From JAFGPL01 sp046485045 (lineage in GTDB: Bacteria > Bacteroidota > Bacteroidia > Bacteroidales > UBA10428), in NCBI GenBank assembly GCA_046485045.1, contig JAWOHT010000190.1:1-36863 (forward strand): a stretch of 36,863 nt of DNA. Reading direction: 5' to 3'. The notes beneath the pieces were generated by a model. It had not been told where the DNA came from, did not search any database, and saw only the letters and a program-made list of their open reading frames with translations. The stretch's first letter is position 1; every line of letters starts with the position of its first letter. The translations under genes and the position numbers were made by a program. Shown here piece after piece: positions 1-7,882 of the stretch.

Positions 1-76
1 GGTTTGGTTGTCGAGGTAACTTACGAGGGTCTGACAGAAGCTCCTGTTAATGCCGGAGTTTATCAGATCATTGTCG
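1..76 (+). other. Fragment resembling an MBG-type beta domain (probable chimeric end)
   Basis: Read on the plus strand from base 1, this codes for VEVTYEGLTEAPVNAGVYQI. It fits the tandem MBG/YDG beta domains of secreted bacterial proteins, whose pattern is VTYxGxxxAPxNAGxYxV. The match stops at about base 76, where a GC-rich release-factor fragment begins on the other strand. No start or stop is present. Because it abuts two unrelated gene pieces within 230 bases, I read it as part of an assembly chimera. The family call rests on one short motif. Confidence 0.4.
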
Positions 77-302
77 CGGTTCTTGTGCTGGGAACGCTCG
101 TCCTGGCATTCCACGACGATGCCCGTGGGCAGGTGGGTGATGCGGATGGCGGAATCGGTCTTGTTGATGTGCTGGCCGCCGGCCCCGGAGGCGCGGTAGG
201 TGTCCACCTTCAGGTCCGCGGGATTGACCGCGATGGCCTCCATCTCCTCGGCCTCGGGCATCACCGCCACGGTGGCCGCGGAGGTGTGGATGCGGCCCTG
301 GG
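77..302 (-). pseudogene. prfA: Internal fragment of peptide chain release factor 1
   Basis: The minus strand encodes about 75 codons of class I release factor: QGRIHTSAATVAVMPEAEE, then the catalytic GGQ in GAGGQHINKTDSAIRITH, then ECQDERSQHKNR. GGQ enters the ribosomal peptidyl transferase centre and triggers peptide release. The QGRIHTSA context favours RF1 over RF2. Both ends of the gene are missing: homology is lost after HKNR at about base 77 and before QGR at about base 300. The piece is visibly GC-rich against AT-rich neighbours, so it probably comes from another organism or an assembly join. It cannot be functional here. Confidence 0.85.
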
Positions 303-1289
303 GAGGCCTACGCAAACCTTATCCAGCTTGTCTGCCCAAACGATTTCCTGCATCAATGCCCTTACCTCATCGCTCAGGGTTACAACATGGTCGCTGTCCC
401 AACGAATGGGTCTTGTTACGTGGAAAAGCAGCTCGTCAATAAATTGGAATACTGCAGATACTTTGTCAGATACCTGCTCGGTAGGGTGGAAGTGCCCGAT
501 GTCGAGGCAAAGCATCATTTTGTTGGCCACTGCATATCCCAGGTAGAATTCGTGCGAACCCACAGTATAGGCTTCAGCGCCAATACCAAATAGTTTGGCT
601 TCAACAGTATCGGCCATATTTTTAGCATCATATTTTTTGGCCAGTATTTTATCAAGCGAATCTTTCAGAATTGTCCTGTGCTTATATCTGTCAACGGTAA
701 GTTCTTTTGTCCCGTCAGGTATCCATATATTATGTACACAGCGTTTACCCAGTTCTTTGCCAAAAAAGTCGCTGATTTCGCGGCATCGTTTCACATGCTC
801 TATCCAGAAATCGCGTATCCCTTTGTCTTTCGATGAAATGGTCAAGCCCGAATCGGCTTTGGGATGAGAAAAAAGTGAACAGTTAAAATCCACTCCGATA
901 CCCTGCGATTTAGCCCAGTCGGCCCAGCTTTTGAATTGCTCGGTGCCAATCTGGTCGCGGTCTACCACCTTACCTTTGAAATCGCCATAGAGTGCATGAA
1001 GGTTGAATCTGTGCTTACCCGGAATAAGTGAATAAGCTTTTTCAAGGTCTTGTCGTAACTGGTCAATGGTTCTTGCTTTGCCGGGATAGTTTCCAGTGGC
1101 CTGAATACCACCACCCGAAAGTATCGAATCGGGTTTTTCAAATCCTCCTACGTCATCAGCCTGCCAGCAATGCAATGATATTGCTGTTTTTGTCATCCTG
1201 TCGAGTACCTTTTCGGTATCCACACCTATATCGGCGTATTCCTCGCGCGCTATTTCATAAGCCTTCTGAATTCTTGTTGATTTATCCAT
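303..1289 (-). CDS. rhaA: L-rhamnose isomerase, truncated at the C-terminus
   Basis: This enzyme converts L-rhamnose to L-rhamnulose in the cytoplasm, the first catabolic step. About 329 residues align well with the family (usual length near 418): SLHCWQADDVGGFE, GIQATGNYPGKAR, NIWIPDGTKELTVDR, KLFGIGAEAYTVGSHEFYLGYA, LDIGHFHPTE and RPIRWDSDHVV. The last family-like residues are VGL. The next expected block (GLDFFDASINR, which holds a metal-binding Asp) is replaced by out-of-frame prfA sequence. The start ATG at 1289 gives a normal N-terminus. It is the third gene after rhaT and rhaB, separated from rhaB by 412 bases of repeats. The truncation is most likely an assembly join. Confidence 0.9.
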
Positions 1290-1319
1290 TTTTATTATTT
1301 GTTAATTTATTGAGTTGAT

Positions 1320-1562
1320 AGTCCATAGTTAATAGTCCATAGTTAATAGTCCATAGTTAATAGTCCATAGTTAATAGTCCATAGTTTGATAGTCCATAGT
1401 TTGATAGTCCATAGTTTGATAGTCCATAGTTTGATAGTCCATAGTTAATAGTCCATAGTTGATAGTCCATAGTTAATAGTCCATAGTTTGATAGTCCATA
1501 GTTTGATAGTCCATAGTTGATAGTCCACAGTTTGATAGTCCATAGTTTGATAGTCCACAGTT
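1320..1562. repeat. 17-copy tandem repeat, 14-15 base unit, between rhaB and rhaA
   Basis: Seventeen copies of the core AGTCCA(T/C)AGTT are separated by the short linkers AAT, GAT or TGAT, giving units of 14 or 15 bases. Linker types are clustered, with the first four AAT and the next four TGAT, as expected from local copy-number expansion. The array ends about 30 bases upstream of the rhaA start, within the operon. It has no unique spacers and no credible reading frame. Confidence 0.95.
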
Positions 1563-1701
1563 TTACATTTTCAAATTATTTCATTTTTAAATTGTCTCAT
1601 GCTCTCCTTTTCTTTACTTCTTCACTCACCTCTCATCTCTCAAAGTAAGAACCCGCAACCCCGAACCCTATATCCTGAACCTTGAACCCAGAACCCTGAA
1701 A
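1563..1701. repeat. Repeat-flanking spacer with degenerate GAACCCT repeats
   Basis: Bases 1563-1649 are pyrimidine-rich with no gene signal. Bases 1650-1700 contain about seven degenerate units of the type GAACCC(T/G), some interrupted, ending at the rhaB stop. This is low-complexity sequence with no coding potential seen. Confidence 0.5.
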
Positions 1702-3174
1702 CTATTTAACTATCTTTTTAAATTTATCATACGCCTTATCCCACGCATCAAAATTTTGTGGCTGATAAGATTTAAACTCAAACGAGTTCTTAATGGTTTG
1801 CCTTATTTCTGCAAGCGATTTCACATGTCCCAGTCCCATTGCCTGAACCATGATGTTTCCTATGGCCGTTCCTTCAGCTGGTCCTGCAACAACAGGTAAG
1901 CCAGTGGCATTTGCAGTGAACTGGCATAATAGTTCATTTTGTGAACCTCCGCCTATTACATGAATTTTTTCAATTTTCTTATCAGAAATAACTTTAAGAC
2001 TGTCTATTACCGCACGGTATTTCAAAGCCAGGCTGTCGAATACACAACGTGCATACTGGGCAGGGTTTTCCGGTACCGGCTGTCCGGTTGATTTACAGAA
2101 GTCGGCCAGGGCAGTGGGCATATCCTGAGGATTCAGAAATGTTGAATTGTCGGGATCAACCAACGACCTGAAAGGCTCTGCTTTTTCAGCCATTTTAACA
2201 AGGTCAGGAAAAGTGAATTCCTGTTTTTGATTATCCCAGCATCTTTTACACTCCTGTATCAGCCATAATCCCATGATATTTTTCAGTACACGGTAAGTTT
2301 TTTCCACCCCGCCTTCATTAGTGAAATTAAAAGCAAGGGTTTTTTCAGAAATGAGCGGTTTTTTCGATTCTATGCCCATCAATGACCATGTGCCTGAGCT
2401 GATGTACGCGAAATTTTCATCTTCGGCAGGAATAGCCGCGATGGCGGCTCCTGTATCGTGCGTAGCGGGAGCAATGACGTCTAACTGCGGCATCTGTGTC
2501 TCACGCGCAATATCTGCTGTAAGCTTCCCGATGATGGTTCCGGGCTGCACAATCTCCTGCATGATATTTTCTGAAATACCAATGGCATCGACCAGCTCTT
2601 TTTCCCAGGTTCCTTTCACCGGATTGAAAAGTTGCGATGTGGTGGCAAATGTAAACTCAGATTTCTTAACCCCGGTAAGCATGTAGTTTATGATATCGGG
2701 TACGAAAAGCAGATCGGTGGCCAGTTCCATAATGGGCAATCCGTCTCTTTTTGCAGCATACAACTGAAACAGTGTATTGAACTGCATAAACTGTATTCCC
2801 GTAAGTTCATAAACCTTTTCTCTGGGGATAATCCTGAACAGTTCTTCCATGGCTGTATCGGTGCGATGGTCGCGGTAAGCATAGGGAACCCCCAGAAAAC
2901 TTCCCTGTTTGTCAAGCAGCGCATAATCTACCCCCCAGGTGTCAAGGCCTATTGAAACCGGTTTTTGTGCAAGCCCTGCACAAGCGGCTATGCCGCGTTT
3001 GATGTCATCGAAGAGCCTCAGGAAATCCCAATGGTATTTTCCATGTATTTTGGTCATGCCGTTATAAAACCGGTTGATCTCCCTTAGTTCTATTTTCCCT
3101 TTGTCTAATGTGCCCAATACGCCCCTGCCGCTTGATGCCCCGAGGTCGAAAGCTAAGTAACTGTGTCCGCTCAT
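1702..3174 (-). CDS. rhaB: Rhamnulokinase
   Basis: This FGGY-family sugar kinase phosphorylates L-rhamnulose to L-rhamnulose 1-phosphate using ATP. The 490-residue protein is full length. The N-terminal phosphate-binding turn FDLGASSGRG (residues 9-18) and the motifs GLDTWGVDYALLD, PYAYRDHRTD and FMQFNTLFQL mark the rhamnulokinase branch. The second half has the conserved HDTGAA and ISSGTWSLMG segments and the C-terminal GGGSQNELL. It starts 36 bases after rhaT and lies upstream of rhaA. The next expected gene, rhaD (rhamnulose-1-phosphate aldolase), is not in the window. Confidence 0.95.
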   Translation of the reverse strand: MSGHSYLAFDLGASSGRGVLGTLDKGKIELREINRFYNGMTKIHGKYHWDFLRLFDDIKRGIAACAGLAQKPVSIGLDTWGVDYALLDKQGSFLGVPYAYRDHRTDTAMEELFRIIPREKVYELTGIQFMQFNTLFQLYAAKRDGLPIMELATDLLFVPDIINYMLTGVKKSEFTFATTSQLFNPVKGTWEKELVDAIGISENIMQEIVQPGTIIGKLTADIARETQMPQLDVIAPATHDTGAAIAAIPAEDENFAYISSGTWSLMGIESKKPLISEKTLAFNFTNEGGVEKTYRVLKNIMGLWLIQECKRCWDNQKQEFTFPDLVKMAEKAEPFRSLVDPDNSTFLNPQDMPTALADFCKSTGQPVPENPAQYARCVFDSLALKYRAVIDSLKVISDKKIEKIHVIGGGSQNELLCQFTANATGLPVVAGPAEGTAIGNIMVQAMGLGHVKSLAEIRQTIKNSFEFKSYQPQNFDAWDKAYDKFKKIVK

Positions 3175-3210
3175 CTGAATTTATTTTTTTGCTTTAATGA
3201 TTTAATGTTC

Positions 3211-4272
3211 CTAAGCCGCTTTTGCAAGTCCGAATACCACTGTAGAGGAAATAAGTATAAGAAGACCTACAACAAGTGTAACAATTGTTTTTTTGCTTAC
3301 CCCTTTCCATTCGTGTGTAATAAGTCCCCACATGTTACTGAAGATGATGCTTGAGGCCATGAGGAGGCTCCATCCGGCAACACCCTTCAGAATAGACTCT
3401 CCCATACCATAGAAGAACATCTGCAAGTACCATAACACCCCGGCGATAATAGAAAATGTATAATTGTTCAGTAAGGGAGCTTTACCAAAGTCGCCCAAAG
3501 TTTTATTTTTCACCTGAAGATAAATACAATAAACGGCATTGATCAGAAAGCCGCCAAACATAATCATAATAAAAGATGGATTATTTTGAAACACTTCGCT
3601 GGCGCCATGTCCCAGCGTAATGTCGGCAAGAGGTTTGCCTGCGGCCACGCCCATTGCAAAGGCGGCGCTCATTAAGCCCGAGAAGATGGCTACAAAGATC
3701 CCTTTTTTCATATCGAAATCTTTCACACCTTCTTTCTTTACCTCATCCGATACCTCTTTGTCTTTCATCATACCGGCTTTACCATTGATGGCAATGCCGA
3801 GTATGCATATAAGCACGCCTGCCAGCGAGATAATCCCCGATTTGGTTGTTAAAAGGTCTCCGAACGGTGCAGTTCCAGGAAACAGTTTCACAAACACATC
3901 CGGCGCCAAAGAAACGAGCGCTGAAGGCAGCAATGCCCCAAAAACCAATGTAAGTCCAAGCGCTATAGACATACCGAGCGACACACCGAGGTAGCGCATG
4001 GACAAACCAAAGGTCAATCCCCCGATTCCCCATAATACGCCGAAAATAAATGGTTTGAACATGGTGGCTGCTGAAGCATCTCTGAATACACCGGCAAGGT
4101 CGGGAACTGTGGCAAAAGAAAATATCCAGGGGGCAACAATCCACGAAAAGATGCCGCCTACAAGCCAGTAAACTTCCCACGACCAGGTTTTAACACGTTT
4201 GTAAGGAATATAAAAACTTCCGTTTGCAAATCCTCCCAGGAGGATGAATAAGGTTCCAAGTAAGATAGCCAT
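3211..4272 (-). CDS. rhaT: L-rhamnose/proton symporter
   Basis: This inner-membrane permease imports L-rhamnose with protons. At 353 residues with about ten hydrophobic helices it matches the RhaT family (E. coli 344). Family-like segments are GGFANGSFYIPYKRVKTWSWE near the N-terminus, GVLWGIGGLTFGLSMRYLGVSLGM in the middle, and GVLWYLQMFFYGMGES and NMWGLITHEWKG near the end. It is the first gene of the rhamnose operon, so the promoter should lie in 4273-4467. I did not find a clear TTTG/TAnnTTTG pair there. Confidence 0.93.
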   Translation of the reverse strand: MAILLGTLFILLGGFANGSFYIPYKRVKTWSWEVYWLVGGIFSWIVAPWIFSFATVPDLAGVFRDASAATMFKPFIFGVLWGIGGLTFGLSMRYLGVSLGMSIALGLTLVFGALLPSALVSLAPDVFVKLFPGTAPFGDLLTTKSGIISLAGVLICILGIAINGKAGMMKDKEVSDEVKKEGVKDFDMKKGIFVAIFSGLMSAAFAMGVAAGKPLADITLGHGASEVFQNNPSFIMIMFGGFLINAVYCIYLQVKNKTLGDFGKAPLLNNYTFSIIAGVLWYLQMFFYGMGESILKGVAGWSLLMASSIIFSNMWGLITHEWKGVSKKTIVTLVVGLLILISSTVVFGLAKAA

Positions 4273-4351
4273 TTTGTTATAGTGTTTAAGATTAAAAACG
4301 TTAAAAATAGGAATTTTTTTAGATAATCAGCCCTTTGCCCAAAACTTTAAG

Positions 4352-4444
4352 ATGAATCATCAACCAATGTCGTTTAGTTAAGATTATGCAACCCCGGAAG
4401 GGGTCAAACTCATTTCACTAACTAAACGAAAATGAATCATCAAC
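4352..4444. repeat. Nested direct repeat / inverted repeat / hairpin upstream of rhaT
   Basis: A 13-base direct repeat, ATGAATCATCAAC, occurs at 4352-4364 and 4432-4444. Inside it are 11-base inverted arms, TCGTTTAGTTA (4370-4380) and TAACTAAACGA (4419-4429). At the centre is a small palindrome, ACCCCGGAAGGGGT (4391-4404). The layout suits a very small MITE-like insertion with a target duplication. The same site is also where a rhamnose regulator would be expected to bind, so either reading is possible. Confidence 0.6.
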
Positions 4445-4467
4445 TCTGTAATATCTTATAAATTTTT

Positions 4468-5178
4468 TTATTCCCTCTCAGGTAGGTTATTTAGGTATTC
4501 CCAGTCTACCTCTTCGCCTTCGGTGCAACTCCAGATTATGGTTTGAATTTCGCTGGTTTCGGTAAATGTAAAAGAATCTGTGTCTTTTGTTTTTAGGATG
4601 TCGACAATACCCGCGAGGCATGTGCTTGAATTGATTATTTCACACATGGTATATTCCGAAAGTTCATCGGGCGAAGACAGATGAGAGGCAAGGCAAAAGA
4701 CAGGGATTACAAGGGTAATAGTCTCACCCGGCTTTACCACTTTACTGATACGTACCGCTGAAAGCATTGGCTGATAATCACCCGAACCCGGCTGAAACCA
4801 GTCACCCGGTTCAACCACATAAGTTATTTCATCTTCAGTTGTATTGGTAATATACACTGTAAGGCTGAAGGCCCCTGATGACGGTACAAGCCCTATCAGA
4901 CTAAGACAATTCATCATACATTGGGTCTGGTCTGAAGGATTTGAATAACAGTTGTTGATACAATTTGCATAGTCCTGCAATGTTTGCTCATCAATTTCTG
5001 CTTCAGAGAAATAATCGCCGTCAATAGAAATGTCAAGACCGGTAAAAGATTTGGGGATGCAGGTTTCGTTAAACCCCGACATTTTTTTGTATCCGTCATT
5101 GTCATCGTTGTTTTTATCTTTTGAGCAACCAAAACAGGCAAGCATTAATGCAAGGAATAAAACAGTAACAGGTTTCAT
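4468..5178 (-). CDS. Lipoprotein of unknown function
   Basis: I do not recognise the family. The 236-residue product has a lipoprotein signal: a charged start, a hydrophobic stretch (VLFLALMLACFGC) and lipobox Cys18, followed by an acidic SKDKNNDDNDG linker typical of outer-membrane lipoproteins. Residues 60-95 hold a cysteine cluster (CINNCY, CMMNC) that could form disulfides. The middle (VYITNTTEDEITYVVEPGDWF, then KPGETITLVIPVFCLAS) looks like a beta-sandwich. It precedes rhaT by 195 bases on the same strand. Confidence 0.75.
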   Translation of the reverse strand: MKPVTVLFLALMLACFGCSKDKNNDDNDGYKKMSGFNETCIPKSFTGLDISIDGDYFSEAEIDEQTLQDYANCINNCYSNPSDQTQCMMNCLSLIGLVPSSGAFSLTVYITNTTEDEITYVVEPGDWFQPGSGDYQPMLSAVRISKVVKPGETITLVIPVFCLASHLSSPDELSEYTMCEIINSSTCLAGIVDILKTKDTDSFTFTETSEIQTIIWSCTEGEEVDWEYLNNLPERE

Positions 5179-5236
5179 TGTTTAATTTTTAAGTTTTTAT
5201 CTGAATAATTATTTGTTGTTTCTGCCGGTAATGATA

Positions 5237-6187
5237 TCAGTCTCCAAAAGTAATTTTCGAATAATGTGCCATATATAAAGGCACGGTTACCTGAAGATTG
5301 TAGTTGCTGTTAATTGTTGTAATACCCCTTACATTGTGCACAGCAACAGCCCAGGTCTGACATGATCCTTTATATTCCTGCCCATCGCGCGTTTTTAGTT
5401 TAAACTGATGCCGGTAATCAAGAAAGTTATTGAACAGATTTATTTCAGGGTCATCCTGGGTAATGGAGGCGATTTTTTTCCAGTCTATCTCATATTCCCC
5501 CTGTGATTCACTTTTAAAATCCATGTTTTCAGAATATTCATCCTCAAGATAGCATCCGTTATCGTTTACCTTTTCCTTCATAAAACCTGCACTTAAGAGC
5601 TTAACTGCATTACCGTCAGCCTGAATCAATGTAGCGGTATGTTTTCCGAAGGGCTTTGCTTCAAAGCTTTTTCCGGCTTCGTGGTCGAAAACAATCCGGG
5701 TCAGGTTTAATTTATCCCTTTGCATATCATCAGCGATGCGTGCAGAAGATTCGCCAAGACTTGTATTGCCTTTGAACAATGCCCATGTTCTGCCTTCAAT
5801 TACCGAATTATCTCCAAGTACAACCACAGCATGTATATATTCATTATATCCGGTTGAGTCTTTTTTAATTTCGAAGGTTATATTCCGAATGATTTCAAAT
5901 GGAACATCCGTTTCATAGGGGCCAATATCCACGGGCAGACTGTATTTTTTAACATAAGTAACATCAGGCACATCTGTCCTGATTTCTGAATAGAGGGCAT
6001 GTGACACAACAAGCCTGTGAAAATTGTCATATTGTTGTACATTGCCGTCTTTAAAACTTATTTTTGCCGAAAATTTTTTATCGTTTCTGCCCGATTTTGA
6101 ATCTGTGTTGCCGCACGAGATAAACAGGCCGAGACCTGCAATGGTCAATGAAAGTAAAATGATTTTTAAACAAGGATATTTTTTCAT
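5237..6187 (-). CDS. Lipoprotein of unknown function
   Basis: I do not recognise the family. I chose the ATG at 6187 (MKKYPCLKIILLSLTIAGLG), which begins a normal lipoprotein signal with lipobox ISCG. An earlier ATG at 6322 would overlap the upstream oxidoreductase gene by 68 bases and bury the signal. The mature part, about 290 residues, is polar and strand-rich, with no repeats or catalytic motif that I can identify. It follows the dehydrogenase gene by 67 bases and precedes the other lipoprotein by 58, so all three may be co-transcribed. Confidence 0.75.
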   Translation of the reverse strand: MKKYPCLKIILLSLTIAGLGLFISCGNTDSKSGRNDKKFSAKISFKDGNVQQYDNFHRLVVSHALYSEIRTDVPDVTYVKKYSLPVDIGPYETDVPFEIIRNITFEIKKDSTGYNEYIHAVVVLGDNSVIEGRTWALFKGNTSLGESSARIADDMQRDKLNLTRIVFDHEAGKSFEAKPFGKHTATLIQADGNAVKLLSAGFMKEKVNDNGCYLEDEYSENMDFKSESQGEYEIDWKKIASITQDDPEINLFNNFLDYRHQFKLKTRDGQEYKGSCQTWAVAVHNVRGITTINSNYNLQVTVPLYMAHYSKITFGD

Positions 6188-6254
6188 AATGGTTTGGTTT
6201 TTAGATTGTGTGCAATATATATAAATATTTGAAAAACCTGAAGGATGAATTTTC

Positions 6255-7298
6255 TCAAAATAAATCAACCACTTTTCTGTTTTTACTGCTCCTGTAGGCT
6301 GCCTCAATAATCCTGATGACATTCAATGCCTGCTGTGGCTTTACAAACAGCTCTTTGCCGTGCCTTATTACATCATATATATTTGAATAAAAATGGTTGT
6401 AGTTACCGGGTAAAGTTTCATATTTTTCCCTCACCTCCTGGCCATTTATTGTGGTATGAAGCACTCCATGGTCTTTTTCCGGTTCTTTTCCCCAGGTATC
6501 ATCATTGGGTAATATTCCGTTTTTAAGTTGCTCTTCCTGGGGGTCTAATCCGTATTTAACATACGATCCTTCTGTGCCGTGCAGCATATACCGTGGCCCT
6601 GGTTCGCGCACGAGATAGCCTGCCTTGAGGGTAACCTTAATATCAGGATAATAGAGTTTTATGTCGAACGAATCATCAACCCTGGCGCCTGCACGCATAG
6701 CCCTTACATCGGCAAAGAGAGCCTGTGGCATACCGAACAGCACCAGCGCCTGGTCTGCCAGGTGAGAACCGAGGTTGTACAAAGTGCCGGTATGATAATC
6801 GGGATTTTCTTTCCAGGAGTCCTGAATAAAATTCCGGTAACGGTCAAAATGGGTTTCGAATTCAACAATCCTGCCCAGTAATTTCTTGCCTATGACCTGC
6901 TGAAGGGTAAGAAAATCGCCATCCCACCTGCGGTTCTGGAAAACACTCAGCACTTTCCCCTTTTTAACAGCAAGCCCGATTAGTTTTTCACCTTCTGTAA
7001 CAGTTGGGGTAAAAGGTTTTTCAACAACCACGTGTTTTCCCGCTTCCAATGCCCTGGATGCAAACTCATAATGTGTGTTGTCGGGGGTATTTACCACTAT
7101 CAGTTCTGTTTCATCATCGTTCAGCAACTCATCAAAACTCTTTACGATCTTCAGACCTGGATACTTCTCCTTAGCCGAATCAGAGGTTCTTTGCATTACT
7201 GTCGTCAATTTAAAGCCAGGATGCGCGTGCAGCAGGGGAGCATGAAAAATACTGCCTGACATGCCGTATGATGCTAAAGCGGTTATAATAGGTTTCAA
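6255..7298 (-). CDS. Gfo/Idh/MocA-family dehydrogenase, IolW/YdgJ-like
   Basis: This is a cytoplasmic NAD(P)-dependent sugar or inositol dehydrogenase of 347 residues. The N-terminal Rossmann region has YGMSGSIFHAPLL (residues 11-23). The family EKP motif is at 93-95 (HVVVEKPF). The catalytic-domain region has VFQNRRWDGDFLTL, FETHFDRYR, LGSHLADQAL with the likely catalytic His179, and GSYVKYGLDPQEEQLKNG. These segments closely follow E. coli YdgJ, an NADP-dependent scyllo-inositol dehydrogenase. The substrate here is unproven. The nucleotide loop starts ASYGMSG rather than the usual GxGxxG. Confidence 0.88.
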   Translation of the reverse strand: MKPIITALASYGMSGSIFHAPLLHAHPGFKLTTVMQRTSDSAKEKYPGLKIVKSFDELLNDDETELIVVNTPDNTHYEFASRALEAGKHVVVEKPFTPTVTEGEKLIGLAVKKGKVLSVFQNRRWDGDFLTLQQVIGKKLLGRIVEFETHFDRYRNFIQDSWKENPDYHTGTLYNLGSHLADQALVLFGMPQALFADVRAMRAGARVDDSFDIKLYYPDIKVTLKAGYLVREPGPRYMLHGTEGSYVKYGLDPQEEQLKNGILPNDDTWGKEPEKDHGVLHTTINGQEVREKYETLPGNYNHFYSNIYDVIRHGKELFVKPQQALNVIRIIEAAYRSSKNRKVVDLF

Positions 7299-7356
7299 AC
7301 AGATTATTTTTATGCAATAATATGAATTAATTTACGAAAGATACGCTTCCCCCTCT

Positions 7357-7554
7357 CATTCCCATTCTCATTCCCATTCTCATTCCCATTCTCATTCCCA
7401 TTCCCATTCTCATTCCCATTCTCATTCCCATTCTCATTCCCATTCCCATTCCCATTCTCCCTCTCATTCTCATTCCCATTCTCATTCCCATTCTCATTCC
7501 CATTCTCATTCCCATTCTCATTCCCATTCCCATTCTCATTCCCATTCCCATTCC
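7357..7554. repeat. Hexanucleotide tandem repeat, 33 units
   Basis: There are thirty-three consecutive 6-base units, CATTCC or CATTCT on the plus strand, with one variant CCCTCT at 7459-7464. It lies between the divergent dehydrogenase and phosphatase genes, 58 bases upstream of the dehydrogenase start. The unit contains no stop in several frames, so long spurious frames of alternating Asn-Gly/Asn-Glu or Met-Gly/Met-Arg appear. I do not regard these as genes. Confidence 0.95.
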
Positions 7555-7818
7555 CCTGTCGCCCGTTATAAAAAGTGTATTTACCGTCAGCTTTTTGATT
7601 GCAGCATAATAGGGTCAGAATCGAATTTTTCAATTATTTCCGGGTTTAGCAACCAATCCCCCGGTTAAACACAATCTTTGCAGCGGCCCAATGGAAAGTC
7701 TGACAGCCGGACTATGCAGACGATCTTTCACCTATTGCTACAATCTCACTTCTGTTAAATGTTTTTCTACATTAAAATTAAAAATTTCTTAAACTAAAAT
7801 CAGGCAACTTAGTTTACT

Positions 7819-7826
7819 TATATTTG
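7819..7826 (+). promoter_or_regulatory. Candidate -7 box for the phosphatase operon
   Basis: TATATTTG matches the Bacteroidota -7 consensus TAnnTTTG exactly, 56 bases before the phosphatase start. No clear TTTG -33 element is seen 19-21 bases upstream. The rest of 7555-7818 holds nothing else that I can identify. Confidence 0.5.
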
Positions 7827-7882
7827 TTTCTTTGTAAAGTTAAGAATACTGATAAAAATCTTTACAACAAAAATTTAAAGAA

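Noticed and set aside
4..546. Plus-strand frame spanning the contig start
   Set aside because: Only its first 25 codons resemble a protein. The rest is antisense to prfA and rhaA, so it runs across chimeric joins.
6188..6322. Upstream start for the 5237 lipoprotein at 6322
   Set aside because: It overlaps the dehydrogenase gene and would place a lipoprotein signal 45 residues inside the protein.
7310..7633. Open frame with Asn-Gly/Asn-Glu repeats over the hexanucleotide array
   Set aside because: The frame exists only because the 6-base unit lacks stops. A second frame on the same strand is equally open, and the non-repeat flanks resemble no protein.
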